Both the position numbers and the translations under genes were made by a program. A stretch of DNA of 64,000 nucleotides, from positions 382,081-446,080 of the forward strand of contig JAGWHB010000002.1 of the NCBI GenBank assembly GCA_028867035.1. Direction: 5' to 3'. The notes beneath the pieces were generated by a model. The model was not told the origin of the DNA and ran no database searches. It was given only the letters and a program-made list of their open reading frames with translations. Position 1 is the stretch's first letter. The number at the start of each line of letters is the position of its first letter. The stretch comes from Nitrososphaerota archaeon. Its GTDB lineage: Archaea > Thermoproteota > Nitrososphaeria > Nitrososphaerales > Gagatemarchaeaceae. Shown here one piece after another: positions 41,335-50,146 of this stretch.

Positions 41335-41751
41335 GGCGCACGCGCGCTTCAACTCGCGTATCAGCGTCGAACACTCCGTGAATCTCTCCTCGTCGTCTCC
41401 CTTGCGGTAGCAATCCAGCGCCTTCTCGTAGTCCCCCAGGGCATTGAGTGCTTTCATCGCAGGCGTGATGCTCGGTTCGGAAAGGATGAGCCTCCCTGCG
41501 GTCTCGTACCAACCGGCAGCGTCGTCATATTGCTCCAGCTGATAGAGGCACGTCGCGATGGACTCGCAGGCGTCCACCTTCTGCGGTGATGAGGAGAACT
41601 TCTCGAACTGGTCCTTCAGGATGTATATGGCGGCGTTCCCGCTCCTCATCTTCTCGACGCTGAAACCCTCAGAGAAGTCCCGCAAGCGAGCCAGACAGCT
41701 TCTGCGGCGGCTAATAGCGGGGTGCTCTAGTTTTCTTGAGCCGGAAATCAA
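41326..41751 (-). CDS. TPR-like helical repeat protein
   Basis: Up to 141 aa with helix pairs reminiscent of tetratricopeptide/SNAP-like repeats (CLYQLEQYDDAAGWYETAG, ALGDYEKALDCYRKG). The start is unclear: TTG 41751 opens the frame, but TTG 41685 or ATG 41649 are plausible, and a CTATTAG box near 41713 favours 41685. It overlaps the 3' end of the zinc-ribbon gene by 9 nt (convergent). Confidence 0.7.
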   Translation of the reverse strand: MISGSRKLEHPAISRRRSCLARLRDFSEGFSVEKMRSGNAAIYILKDQFEKFSSSPQKVDACESIATCLYQLEQYDDAAGWYETAGRLILSEPSITPAMKALNALGDYEKALDCYRKGDDEERFTECSTLIRELKRACASA

Positions 41752-41766
41752 CCACGTGCAATCCCG

Positions 41767-42255
41767 TCAGTCCGCTTTGAGCACGGCCCGTTCGGCTTCC
41801 CTCAGTTTCCTCCTCGCCAACGCTTCTTTGAAGCGCCTCTTCTCTTCTGCGGTCGTCAGGACCAATGGAGGTATCGGCGTGGGCTTCCCCTTTTCGTTCA
41901 GGGCCACGTAGGTGAGGTAGCAGGTGCTCGTATGGGTCCCCTTGCGGGTGGAGGGGTCCTGGGCCTCGATGCGGACCCCGATCTCCATCGAAGTGGTCCC
42001 CACGAAGTTGACGGCTGCTTTGAGGATGAGGAGGTTGCCCACATACACGGGGGCATAGAAGCTCATCCTGTCGATGGAGGCCGTTACCACGTTCTTGCCT
42101 GCGTGGCGCCAGGCGACTATGGCGGCGATTTCGTCCATGTATCTCATTATCGCCCCGCCGAACACGTTCCCCAGCACGTTGGCGTCCGTCGGCATCATGA
42201 GCCTCGCCGTGGTCATTTCCGACTCGGAGGGTCTCTTGCCGGGGAGCTTGGCCAA
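41767..42255 (-). CDS. Hotdog-fold acyl-CoA thioesterase
   Basis: Hydrolyses acyl-CoA thioesters. The conserved segment MPTDANVLGNVFGGAIMRYMDE holds the Asn/Asp and the GG turn of the YciA/BACH-type family, followed by VTASIDRMSFYAPVYVG. The frame is open to 42354, but TTG 42255 (or ATG 42216) is preferred because the longer version would run into the divergent promoter region and adds non-homologous residues. Confidence 0.85.
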   Translation of the reverse strand: MAKLPGKRPSESEMTTARLMMPTDANVLGNVFGGAIMRYMDEIAAIVAWRHAGKNVVTASIDRMSFYAPVYVGNLLILKAAVNFVGTTSMEIGVRIEAQDPSTRKGTHTSTCYLTYVALNEKGKPTPIPPLVLTTAEEKRRFKEALARRKLREAERAVLKAD

Positions 42256-42323
42256 AGGCGAGTTCCCGGTCAATCGGAACTTGATAAATGTGAACCCAGT
42301 GGCGGACGGGCAGGGCCATTGGT

Positions 42324-42926
42324 TTGATTGTGAAACAGTTGCCCGTGGGGACAATGGCGAACTTCGTCTACGTCGTCGTTGAAGAGAAATCCAAGGATGC
42401 TTTGGTGGTTGACTCCGGATGGGAGACCGGTCCCATTGAGGAAGCGGTGAGAGAATCGGGGGCCTTCGTCAGATACTGCGTAGCCACGCATGAGCACTTC
42501 GACCACGTCTCCACCTTGAGCGAGCTGGCGACCAGACTAGGAGCCAAGGTAGTTGCCCACGAGGACTCTCCGATCGAATGCGACCTGAGGGTGAGGGACG
42601 GAGTCGAACTCTTCCTCGGGGGGAAGGCAGTCAGGGTCCTGCACACCCCGGGGCACACCGAGGACAGCATCTGCCTCTTTGACGGCCACGAAGTCTTCAC
42701 TGGGGACACGCTGTTCGTGGGGACGATAGGAAGGTTCGAGAGGGAGAGGGCGGAGGCGATGTACAACAGTCTCCACAACGTGGTCTTGCGCCTTCCTCCG
42801 GCCACAGTCATATACCCTGGCCACGACTATGGGGACGTCCCATCGAGGACCCTTGCAGAGGAGAGGGCCGTGAACCCATACCTGATGGTGAAAGATGTCA
42901 GGAGCTTCCTTTCGCTCTTCGCGTAA
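42324..42926 (+). CDS. Metallo-beta-lactamase-fold hydrolase, glyoxalase II-like
   Basis: 200-aa zinc hydrolase with the THEHFDHVS motif (about residue 52), the HTPGHTEDSI His, and GHDYGD near the end. Members include hydroxyacylglutathione hydrolases and persulfide dioxygenases, and the exact substrate is unclear. TTG 42324 or GTG 42330 starts it, with a TATA-like TGATAAATG near 42286. It overlaps the convergent dehydratase gene by 29 nt. Confidence 0.87.
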   Translation: MIVKQLPVGTMANFVYVVVEEKSKDALVVDSGWETGPIEEAVRESGAFVRYCVATHEHFDHVSTLSELATRLGAKVVAHEDSPIECDLRVRDGVELFLGGKAVRVLHTPGHTEDSICLFDGHEVFTGDTLFVGTIGRFERERAEAMYNSLHNVVLRLPPATVIYPGHDYGDVPSRTLAEERAVNPYLMVKDVRSFLSLFA

Positions 42927-43899
42927 GTATGGAGCGCAGGAGGTCCACAGAAATGTTGCCCCCGCTTATCACCAGGACTGTCTTCTCCCCGGGCTCGCCC
43001 TTGAGGGACCCTTTCATGGCTGCGAGGGGGGAGGCCCCGGCGGGCTCCGCCAATATCCTGACCAATGTGAGCAGGTCGTAGATCGCGTCTTCGAGCTCTA
43101 GGTCGGTGACTAGCCCGACCTTGTCGAGGTATTTCCTGGCAGCTTCGAAGGTGAGCTCTCCCGGGATGGCGGACTGCATGCCGTCAGCAATCGTGGGCTT
43201 GGGCTCGACCCTGACCCTCCTGCCGCTTCGCAGGGATTCGTACATCGAGGGTATCGCGACGGTCTCGGCTCCGTACATGTGGACTTTGGGTAAGGTCTCC
43301 TTGACCGCCGTGGCGATCCCGGATATCAGGCCGCCCCCGCCGATCGCCACCACGGCGGAGTCCAGCGAGGGGAGCTGTCGGGTGATCTCCAGGCCGCAGG
43401 TGCCCTGTCCGGCAATGATGTCCCTGTCGTCGAAGGCGCTGACGAACGCCAGGCCGCGCTTCTGTGCGATCGTGATGGCGTTATCGTAGGCCTGGTCGTA
43501 GCCGGTGCCTGAGCGGATGACCTCCGCTCCCTGTTCCTCGATGGCCATTAGCTTCTGGGGGTTGACGTTCTCGGGGACGCAGATCGTGGCTCTGACGCCG
43601 AAGAGCTTTGACGCGTAGGCGATAGCCAGACCGTGGTTGCCTGACGAAGCTGTTATCACACCGTCCTTCAGTTCGGAGTCCGTCATCGTCAGAAGCTTGT
43701 TCAGTGCCCCCCTGATCTTGAACACGTGAATCGGAAGGGATGTCTCCAATTTGACGTAGGCCTCCCTGCCGAGGAGGTCAGAGATCCCCTTCGAATACTC
43801 GAGGGGGGTCGGTGCGATGTACTTCCGAATCCGCGCTTCCGCGGCCTCTATGTCGTGAAGCGTGGGGAGGGTGTGGGTGCCAGAGTTCAGCCGAACCAC
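42898..43899 (-). CDS. Threonine/serine dehydratase (PLP-dependent)
   Basis: Deaminates threonine to 2-oxobutyrate or serine to pyruvate, possibly also serine racemization. The PLP Lys is in HVFKIRGALNK (about residue 62), ASSGNHG binds substrate, and GGGGLISG holds the phosphate. It has no C-terminal regulatory ACT domain at 333 aa, so it is of the short catabolic type. Its start overlaps the fen gene by 13 nt. Confidence 0.9.
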   Translation of the reverse strand: MVRLNSGTHTLPTLHDIEAAEARIRKYIAPTPLEYSKGISDLLGREAYVKLETSLPIHVFKIRGALNKLLTMTDSELKDGVITASSGNHGLAIAYASKLFGVRATICVPENVNPQKLMAIEEQGAEVIRSGTGYDQAYDNAITIAQKRGLAFVSAFDDRDIIAGQGTCGLEITRQLPSLDSAVVAIGGGGLISGIATAVKETLPKVHMYGAETVAIPSMYESLRSGRRVRVEPKPTIADGMQSAIPGELTFEAARKYLDKVGLVTDLELEDAIYDLLTLVRILAEPAGASPLAAMKGSLKGEPGEKTVLVISGGNISVDLLRSILTRRAKGSS

Positions 43900-44912
43900 T
43901 TCTCCAGAGTCTCAGACTCCCCTACCTTCGTTTTCTGCACCCTGGCAATGGCAGAGTCGACCCTTTCTCTTGAGAAGGAGTGCTCGCCTACAAGGAAGGA
44001 GACGACCCGCTGCCTGTCCAAGGGCTTCCACTCTGGCTGGACACCTTTGGCCGCGGGGGCGTCGAGGTACAGCTTCCTGATTTCTTTGAAGTCGACTTGC
44101 TCGAGCCTCCCGCTCAGCTCCTTGATCTCTTCCAGGCGGCCGTACTTCTTCAGATACTTCAACGCAGTGGCGGGCCCCACTCCTTCGAATCCGTCCGGGT
44201 TGAAGTCCGTCCCAAGGAGGATCGCGTAGTCTACGAGCTGCTCCCGGGTCAGGCCCGTCGCCGAGAGGACGGACGACAGAGTGATGCGCTCAGGGACGAC
44301 GTTGATCACTATGCCCTTGCTCGGCAGCCGCCTCTTTCCGGAAATCGTGACGTTTCTCACAAGGACGGGCGCGCCGAAGACGAGGGAGTCGTGGTCCTGG
44401 GAGGCGACCGCCTTGACAGTCCCTTCTGAGGCCATGACGGAAGCCTGAGCCTCCCCCTCGGATGGAGCGTCGACCCAAGGTATGCCCATGGCATCTAGGA
44501 GCTCCTTCGCATCGGAGACCATGTCCCTCCTGAGCACCGTCGACGCTTCGGCGAACTTCCTTGCCTGTGCCATGTCTCCCGCCTGAAGAGCCCTGAGGTA
44601 CTGGTCCTTCGCTTCGCGCCTCTGTTCGGACCGCCGCCTGATCTCTTCCATTTTCAGCTCTGGGGGCTTGCCGTCGAAGACGTAGACAAGCTTCATCCCA
44701 AGCTCCATCAGGTTGACGTTCCTGTAGAAGAGTCCGGAGATGTGGGAGGTGACCCTTCCCTGGGAGTCCTTCAGATGGCCCCCGTCCATCCCCCTTATGA
44801 TGGCGAGGAACTGGTACAGCGTGTTGTAGCCGTCGACGGCAAGCTTCCACCCGGAGATGTCCTCGAGCTGTATCTTTTCTCGAGGTATCGAGTCGCCGAA
44901 GTCCACGCCCAT
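43887..44912 (-). CDS. fen: Flap endonuclease 1
   Basis: Structure-specific 5' nuclease for Okazaki-fragment maturation and repair. Acidic metal-binding residues are in LAVDGYNTLYQF, YVFDGKPPELK and WVDAPSEGEAQ, plus the H3TH region (LLGTDFNPDGFEGVGPATALK). The C-terminus ends ESLEKWF-like (ESETLEKWFG), the PCNA-binding box. ATG 44912 begins the family-typical MGVDFGD; a GTG four codons earlier is possible. Confidence 0.95.
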   Translation of the reverse strand: MGVDFGDSIPREKIQLEDISGWKLAVDGYNTLYQFLAIIRGMDGGHLKDSQGRVTSHISGLFYRNVNLMELGMKLVYVFDGKPPELKMEEIRRRSEQRREAKDQYLRALQAGDMAQARKFAEASTVLRRDMVSDAKELLDAMGIPWVDAPSEGEAQASVMASEGTVKAVASQDHDSLVFGAPVLVRNVTISGKRRLPSKGIVINVVPERITLSSVLSATGLTREQLVDYAILLGTDFNPDGFEGVGPATALKYLKKYGRLEEIKELSGRLEQVDFKEIRKLYLDAPAAKGVQPEWKPLDRQRVVSFLVGEHSFSRERVDSAIARVQKTKVGESETLEKWFG

Positions 44913-44952
44913 GGGCGATGCCACCCTGAGTGAGTTCGATTTATCGGTTCGG

Positions 44953-45201
44953 TCACTCGCTTATGCGAGGCATCCGCGGTTCTTCAGTCGGCTTCTCCTG
45001 GAACTCGATCCGACGCTTATCCTTTCCAACCCACCTGACCGTGATAAGGCCTAGGATCTCAAGCTGCATCAAAACTTTGTCGAGCTCATCCGGGGAGCAT
45101 TTGTTCCCGTTCTTGTTAAGGGCCTCGAGGAGTTCGCTGTCTATGGCAGTCTTCTTCTCCTTGATCCATTCGTAGGCTGCATATCTGAGGGGGTATCTCA
45201 T
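44953..45201 (-). CDS. Small winged-helix-like protein
   Basis: 82 aa with the helical pattern of a winged helix-turn-helix (AAYEWIKEKKTAIDSELLEAL ... LDKVLMQLEILGLITVRW) and a charged tail. It is probably a DNA-binding regulator or a component of a replication/transcription complex. The family is not recognised with certainty. It lies just upstream of fen on the same strand. Confidence 0.7.
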   Translation of the reverse strand: MRYPLRYAAYEWIKEKKTAIDSELLEALNKNGNKCSPDELDKVLMQLEILGLITVRWVGKDKRRIEFQEKPTEEPRMPRISE

Positions 45202-45280
45202 TGTCTACACATCGTAACAGAAACGGCGATCACAGTCGTCGTCTGGAGGTATAAAAGGTATCCCGGCCTGATTGGTCGTT

Positions 45281-45583
45281 CTAGGGCTGACGGGGGCTAC
45301 TGGGGGGTAGTTTGCTCGACATTCGGCTCACTGCGATCAACTCGTACTGCCCGACGAGCGGCGCCTTGGAAACGACCTCTTCTATCTTGTCGATGACCCC
45401 CTCCTCCTCAGGAGCCACGACGTCGACGATAATCGCTGAGAGGCCGAAGGCTATGGGCTCTACCCTCTGACTGCGAATCTGGGCGGGCTTTGGAAGCAGG
45501 TTGGCCACGGAATCGACGATCTTCTGGTGGTCGGTGGAAACGTCCTCTGGAAGCAGCTTGAGCCTTATGACGTAGGATCCCAA
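45281..45583 (-). CDS. aef1b: Translation elongation factor aEF1-beta
   Basis: Nucleotide-exchange factor for aEF1-alpha. The 100-aa ferredoxin-like domain shows GSYVIRLKLLPEDVSTD and the family core VEPIAFGLSAIIVDVVAPE. TTG at 45583 is chosen because upstream codons overlap the zinc-ribbon gene and the family begins here. Confidence 0.9.
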   Translation of the reverse strand: MGSYVIRLKLLPEDVSTDHQKIVDSVANLLPKPAQIRSQRVEPIAFGLSAIIVDVVAPEEEGVIDKIEEVVSKAPLVGQYELIAVSRMSSKLPPSSPRQP

Positions 45584-45594
45584 GGAGACTTCGC

Positions 45595-45777
45595 CTATGG
45601 TCCTTCGAATCCGCAGTTGACGCACTTATAGTGCCTTGAGAATTTCCTGCACTTCTCGGACCGCCATATCACTGTGTCGTGGCAGTTTGGGCAGCTGAAG
45701 TGGACAGCCCTCTCAGCAGGCTTGATCGGCCTGTTGCATGAGTTGCAGAGCGGAAGCGTGACCGTACCCTGGGACAT
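45595..45777 (-). CDS. Zinc-ribbon protein upstream of aEF1-beta
   Basis: 60 aa with four CxxC-type pairs (CNSC, CPNC, then C ... CVNC), a double zinc ribbon of the kind annotated as archaeal Zn-ribbon RNA-binding protein. It is the usual archaeal neighbour of aEF1-beta, with 11 nt between the genes. ATG at 45777. Confidence 0.85.
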   Translation of the reverse strand: MSQGTVTLPLCNSCNRPIKPAERAVHFSCPNCHDTVIWRSEKCRKFSRHYKCVNCGFEGP

Positions 45778-45835
45778 TTCTCTGAGCCCCCTTTTTGCGC
45801 TCGCTGATATAGGTTGCTGAAATGAAAACGCGTTT

Positions 45836-46984
45836 TCAGCCCTCGACCAAGAGGGAGCGGACCTCCGCGGAAGCCACCACCCTGGCGACCCTGAGTAGGC
45901 CCGAGACACCGAGAGCCCCCAGCAGGGCTGTGGCATGGAAATCGAAGTCCGTCTGGGAGAGTTTCATGACAAATTTGGGCGTTGCCAGAGCGCTGAACAC
46001 CGCCTCAAGATCGGGGTTCGAGAGCTTCTCGAGGACTCCCCTCAGCCGCAGCATGGTCCTCATCTCCTTCAGGAATACGCTTTCCCACTCCCTCTGATAC
46101 CCGGCCATGGACCCCATGTTGTTCTCCTTGAGGGCGGCGGACGCCCACTTCGCCGAGATGACGGAACCTGCGATGGAGGTCATTATCCCCCCCGCCGTGG
46201 TCGGCTTGACCTGGCCTGCCGACTCCCCCACCAAGACTTTCCTCCTTTCGACGAAACTGGGTGCCGGGCCGCCGACATAGATGGGCGCAGACACCCTGCG
46301 CAGTATCGTGCTCCCTCTCCCTTCGAGGAAGCTGTCGAGGGCCCTGAACGGGTTGATCCCATATCCTGCGGCCCCGACCTTCGCCCTGTGCTTGCCGAAT
46401 GGTATCACCCAGGCGAAGAAACCCGGATATCTTGCAGCGTCCAGGTAGACCTCGACCACGTGCTCCCTTATCCACTCCCCTTCCAGCTCATACTTCGCCG
46501 CCGGCAGGATCCCCCGTCGCGGGCTCGAAGCCGGGCCCGTGGCGTCCACCAAGAGCCTGCATCGGACGAGCTCGTCCCCGACCTTCACCTCCACTCCCCC
46601 CTCCCTTTTGGCAGGGGCTCCAACGCGGGCTCCCGTCCTGACTTCGGCCCCATTCCTTGCAGCTTCGGCGGCGACCTGCTTGTCGAAGGCGCTCCTGTCG
46701 AGGACCACGACGTCCAGAGCCGTGGCGTTCACGGCGAAATGCCTGTCAGAAGGCGAATGGATGACGGCCGAGTGGATCTGGTTCTGGATGACATCTTCCT
46801 TGGGCGGGTATCCGTACTTCCTGAGCCCCCTGAGGCTGACCAGGCCGTCGCATTTCTCTGGCTCCCCGATCTCGTCGTGTTCTTCCGCCACAAGGACGCT
46901 GACCCCCCTCTTTGCAGCCTCCGATGCGAAAGTCAGGCCGGCGATGCTCCCTCCGGCGACAACTATGTCGTAGGTCTGGGTCAA
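45836..46984 (-). CDS. Geranylgeranyl reductase family flavoprotein
   Basis: Reduces the double bonds of geranylgeranyl chains in archaeal membrane lipids. It has an FAD motif VVAGGSIAGLTFASEAA near the N-terminus, the EEHDEIGEPEKCDGLVS substrate-side segment, and GESAGQVKPTTAGGIMTS. TTG 46984 is used because a TATA-like GATTAAG lies about 25 nt upstream; the open frame to 47116 overlaps the divergent pth2. 382 aa. Confidence 0.88.
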   Translation of the reverse strand: MTQTYDIVVAGGSIAGLTFASEAAKRGVSVLVAEEHDEIGEPEKCDGLVSLRGLRKYGYPPKEDVIQNQIHSAVIHSPSDRHFAVNATALDVVVLDRSAFDKQVAAEAARNGAEVRTGARVGAPAKREGGVEVKVGDELVRCRLLVDATGPASSPRRGILPAAKYELEGEWIREHVVEVYLDAARYPGFFAWVIPFGKHRAKVGAAGYGINPFRALDSFLEGRGSTILRRVSAPIYVGGPAPSFVERRKVLVGESAGQVKPTTAGGIMTSIAGSVISAKWASAALKENNMGSMAGYQREWESVFLKEMRTMLRLRGVLEKLSNPDLEAVFSALATPKFVMKLSQTDFDFHATALLGALGVSGLLRVARVVASAEVRSLLVEG

Positions 46985-47044
46985 TTTGCGGAACTTGCTG
47001 CAAAGGCTTAATCGGACTCGTAATAACCGTTGAAACGTCTCGGC

Positions 47045-47392
47045 ATGAAACAAGCCATCGTCGTCAGGTCGGACCTGAAGATGGGGAAGGGGAAGGTTGC
47101 GGCGCAGGTCGCCCATGCGTCCTTGTCCGCGGCCGAGTCTGCACAGCAGAGGAGGCAGAACTGGTACGACGGTTGGAAGGACGGCGGACAGGCGAAGATA
47201 GTGCTCAAGGTCGATTCCGAGGAAGCGCTGAGGGACATGTTCCAGAAGGCGAAGGCCGCCGGGCTTCCCGCCGCCTTGATCGAGGACCGAGGACTGACCC
47301 AGATAGACCCTGGGACTGTCACGTGCGTGGGAATAGGCCCTGCCCCTGATGGAGAGGTCGACGGGATAACAGGGAAGCTCAAACTGCTTTGA
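47045..47392 (+). CDS. pth2: Peptidyl-tRNA hydrolase, Pth2 type
   Basis: Releases tRNA from stalled peptidyl-tRNA. The 115 aa contain KQAIVVRSDLKMGKGKVAAQVAHAS at the start (split here by the metal-free catalytic Lys/Asp set), IEDRGLTQIDPGTVTCVGIGP and a C-terminal GKLKLL. ATG 47045 is preferred over TTG 47030 on family alignment. It overlaps truD by 4 nt. Confidence 0.94.
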   Translation: MKQAIVVRSDLKMGKGKVAAQVAHASLSAAESAQQRRQNWYDGWKDGGQAKIVLKVDSEEALRDMFQKAKAAGLPAALIEDRGLTQIDPGTVTCVGIGPAPDGEVDGITGKLKLL

Positions 47393-48594
47393 TAATAGCC
47401 GCCGACGCCGAACTGGCGGTCGGAATCGAGAGCTATGGGACCTCCGGTGAACCGTGCCACGGCAGGGTGAAGACGACCGCTGATGATTTCAGGGTGGAGG
47501 AAGTGATCTCGACAGATGGATTCTCAACGGATCGCAAACCCGGTTGCTTCCCCCTTTACAGGGTCGAGAAACGCTCCATCGACACCATGCACATGGCCAG
47601 AGAGATCTCCTTCGACCTGAAGAGCAGGATCAGCTACGGCGGCCTAAAAGACAGCAGGGCGTCGGCTGTGCAGTATGTGACCCCTACGAGCACGAGGTCC
47701 GCCGCGCCTGCAAGCATAGTCCGCGGCAGGTTCAACGCCACCCTCGTCGGGTACCTACCCCGGCCGCTCTCACGCGCTTCAGTCCTGGGCAACAGGTTCG
47801 AAGTCATCATCAGAGAATGCAGTGAAGACGTCGGGGCTCGTGTCACCGAGGCGGTGGAGTGCGCAAAGGGCGGGAAGGTCCCGAATTACTATGGGCACCA
47901 GAGGTTCGGAGTAGGTGGGCCGGGGACCCACAGGATCGGGAAGGCGATAATCATGCGGGAATTCGAGACGGCGGTCAGAGTGTTGTTAGGGGAGAGCGCG
48001 GACGGCTCGCCGTTACCGAGGGGCAAAGATGTCGAGAGCATGGTGGTCAGAGAGCTCGAAAAACATCCGGGGGAGTGGGTCAGGGCCCTGAGGGCGGTCC
48101 CGCTGAAGCTGCGCAGGCTTTACGTCCAGGCCTACCAATCATTTGTCTTCAACAGGACTCTGAGCCGTGCGATGGCCAAGGGCATAGACATCTCTGCGGT
48201 CCAGGAAGGAGACAACTGGGCCGAGGCGTCGGCGGACGGGCTCTTGACTTCCAGGGTCAGGGGGGTGAGGGAGAAGCCCACCGGCGATGCGGTCCCTATG
48301 ATGCAGGTCGTGGGATACGCCCATCGCGACTACGGCTCGAGGTTCGACTCCTGCCTGGCGGAGGTGCTCGAGTCCGAGAGAGTTTCAGCGAGCCAGTTCT
48401 ACGTCCAGGAAATGCAGGAAGTCTCCTCCGAGGGGGCGTTCAGGAGACCTCACCTGGCTATGGCCGACGCCTCCTGGGACGTCGATGAGGGGGCCGTCTC
48501 CCTGAAGTTCACGCTCTCGCGGGGAGAATATGCGACGGTGCTGTTGCGCGAAATACTCAAACCTCGAGACCCCGCTCAGGCCGGATTGGCCTAG
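47389..48594 (+). CDS. truD: tRNA pseudouridine synthase D
   Basis: Makes pseudouridine 13 in tRNA. The catalytic Asp is in GGLKDSRASAVQ (about residue 86), with NYYGHQRFG (about 166) and the TRUD insertion domain following. 401 aa, TTG/GTG-type start overlapping pth2, so the two tRNA-related enzymes form an operon. Confidence 0.94.
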   Translation: MIIAADAELAVGIESYGTSGEPCHGRVKTTADDFRVEEVISTDGFSTDRKPGCFPLYRVEKRSIDTMHMAREISFDLKSRISYGGLKDSRASAVQYVTPTSTRSAAPASIVRGRFNATLVGYLPRPLSRASVLGNRFEVIIRECSEDVGARVTEAVECAKGGKVPNYYGHQRFGVGGPGTHRIGKAIIMREFETAVRVLLGESADGSPLPRGKDVESMVVRELEKHPGEWVRALRAVPLKLRRLYVQAYQSFVFNRTLSRAMAKGIDISAVQEGDNWAEASADGLLTSRVRGVREKPTGDAVPMMQVVGYAHRDYGSRFDSCLAEVLESERVSASQFYVQEMQEVSSEGAFRRPHLAMADASWDVDEGAVSLKFTLSRGEYATVLLREILKPRDPAQAGLA

Positions 48595-48644
48595 AATCCG
48601 GGAACGCTTATACATTGTTTGCAGATGGCCAGTTCAGAACCCGA

Positions 48645-49640
48645 ATGTCCGCCGATGTCTTCGACCTGACCATAATCGGCGCCGGTCCGAGCGGACTCTT
48701 CGCCACGTTCTATGCGGGATTGAGACAGATGAAGACGAAGGTCATCGACGCCCTCGAGGAGCCGGGGGGCCAGGTGGCGGTGCTCTATCCCGAGAAATAC
48801 ATCTTCGACGTCCCGGGATACTCGAAGATACTCGCCAAGGACCTGGTCAAGTGCCTGATCGACCAGGCGTTTCAGTACCACGCCGTAGTGGTCCTAGGGG
48901 AGCGGGTCACCACCCTGCACAAGGCCGACGGGGTCTTTGAGCTCGGCACCGACAAGGGGACCAAGCACTACTCGAAGGCGATACTCATCGCAGCGGGCGT
49001 GGGCGCCTTCTCCCCGAACAGGCTGGAAGCCAAGGGAGCGGTGGACTACGAGGGGAGGGGGGTCTACTATTTCGTGAAGGACAAGAGCATCTTCAGGGAC
49101 AAGAACCTGCTGATAGTCGGAGGAGGGGACTCCGCCGTGGATTGGGCGCTCAACATCAAGGACATCGCGAAGAAGATCACTCTGGTGCACCGCCGGGACG
49201 TCTTCAGGGCGCACGAGGGGAGCGTCGACGAGCTGATGAAATCGAACGTGGACATCAGACTGTTCTACGAGGTCAAGAGCGTTACGGGGGACGGGAACAA
49301 AGTGACGCAGGCGGTGGTGTTCGACAACAGGACGAAGGTCGAGACGGCCCTGGATGTGGACGCCGTACTCGTCAACATAGGGTTCAGGGCGGACCTGGGC
49401 CCCATCAAGGACTGGGGGCTCCAGATAGACGGGAGGGAGATCAGGGTCAACGGCAAGATGGAGACCAACATCCCGGGCGTCTACGTCGCAGGAGACATCG
49501 CAGGTCCCCTGGACGGGGTCAAGCTGAACCTTATTGCGACCGGCTACGCGCAGGCGGCGCTGGCTGTCAATGTGGCCAAGGCGTATGTTGACCCGAACTC
49601 CAAGATATTCCCGGGCCACAGCAGCGAGATGAAGAAGTAG
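48645..49640 (+). CDS. Ferredoxin-NAD(P)+ reductase, thioredoxin-reductase-like (type 2 FNR)
   Basis: 331-aa flavoprotein with the FAD motif IIGAGPSGLFATFYAG and the NAD(P)H motif IVGGGDSAVDWAL, but no CxxC redox pair where thioredoxin reductases have it. This is the hallmark of type 2 FNR. ATG at 48645 follows a TATA-like CTTATACA about 35 nt upstream; a frame to 48615 is open but less likely. It provides electrons to or from ferredoxin. Confidence 0.88.
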   Translation: MSADVFDLTIIGAGPSGLFATFYAGLRQMKTKVIDALEEPGGQVAVLYPEKYIFDVPGYSKILAKDLVKCLIDQAFQYHAVVVLGERVTTLHKADGVFELGTDKGTKHYSKAILIAAGVGAFSPNRLEAKGAVDYEGRGVYYFVKDKSIFRDKNLLIVGGGDSAVDWALNIKDIAKKITLVHRRDVFRAHEGSVDELMKSNVDIRLFYEVKSVTGDGNKVTQAVVFDNRTKVETALDVDAVLVNIGFRADLGPIKDWGLQIDGREIRVNGKMETNIPGVYVAGDIAGPLDGVKLNLIATGYAQAALAVNVAKAYVDPNSKIFPGHSSEMKK

Positions 49641-50102
49641 CTAGTCTACGATTCCGAGAGTCCTTCTGTAGTTGTAGTCCTTCTTTATCGCCGGATGCTG
49701 GGGGTCGATGAGGATGCACTCGTACCAGGCGTGTATGCCGTCCTTCCAGACCAGATATGACCCGAGTAGCTTCATGTTGGGGTGCCTTTCAGAGACCCTC
49801 CTTTCAGCCACCTGCTGCGATGAGACCGCCGATTTTATCTTCAGGACACCCATGTGCTTTGGCCTCCTGCCTGAGGTCGGGCGCTGCTGCCTCATCCCGC
49901 CCCTGGAGACACGCATGCGCACCACGACGACCCCTTCCTTTGCCTTGTAGCCGAGGGCCCTCGCCCTGTCCAGCCTCCTAGGGCGGTCTACCCTCAGTGA
50001 CGCTGGCTGCTTGCGGAGTTCCACGGCCCTGGCCCTGATGTCCCCTGCCTTCTCATGGAATATCTGCTGCCAAGTCTTCGAAACCTGGCTGTACATAGGC
50101 AT
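49641..50102 (-). CDS. rpl15e: Large-subunit ribosomal protein eL15
   Basis: Archaeal/eukaryotic-specific 50S protein, about 150 aa. Family segments are WRKQ-type PASLRVDRPRRLDRARALGYKAK, RPKHMGVLKIK and DPQHPAIKKDYNYRR. ATG 50102 or 50096 starts it. It is a single gene outside the main ribosomal cluster, convergent with the FNR gene. Confidence 0.95.
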   Translation of the reverse strand: MPMYSQVSKTWQQIFHEKAGDIRARAVELRKQPASLRVDRPRRLDRARALGYKAKEGVVVVRMRVSRGGMRQQRPTSGRRPKHMGVLKIKSAVSSQQVAERRVSERHPNMKLLGSYLVWKDGIHAWYECILIDPQHPAIKKDYNYRRTLGIVD

Positions 50103-50146
50103 CGGGGCGCCTCGTTCTCGGTATGGATATAACGTTTATCGGGTTT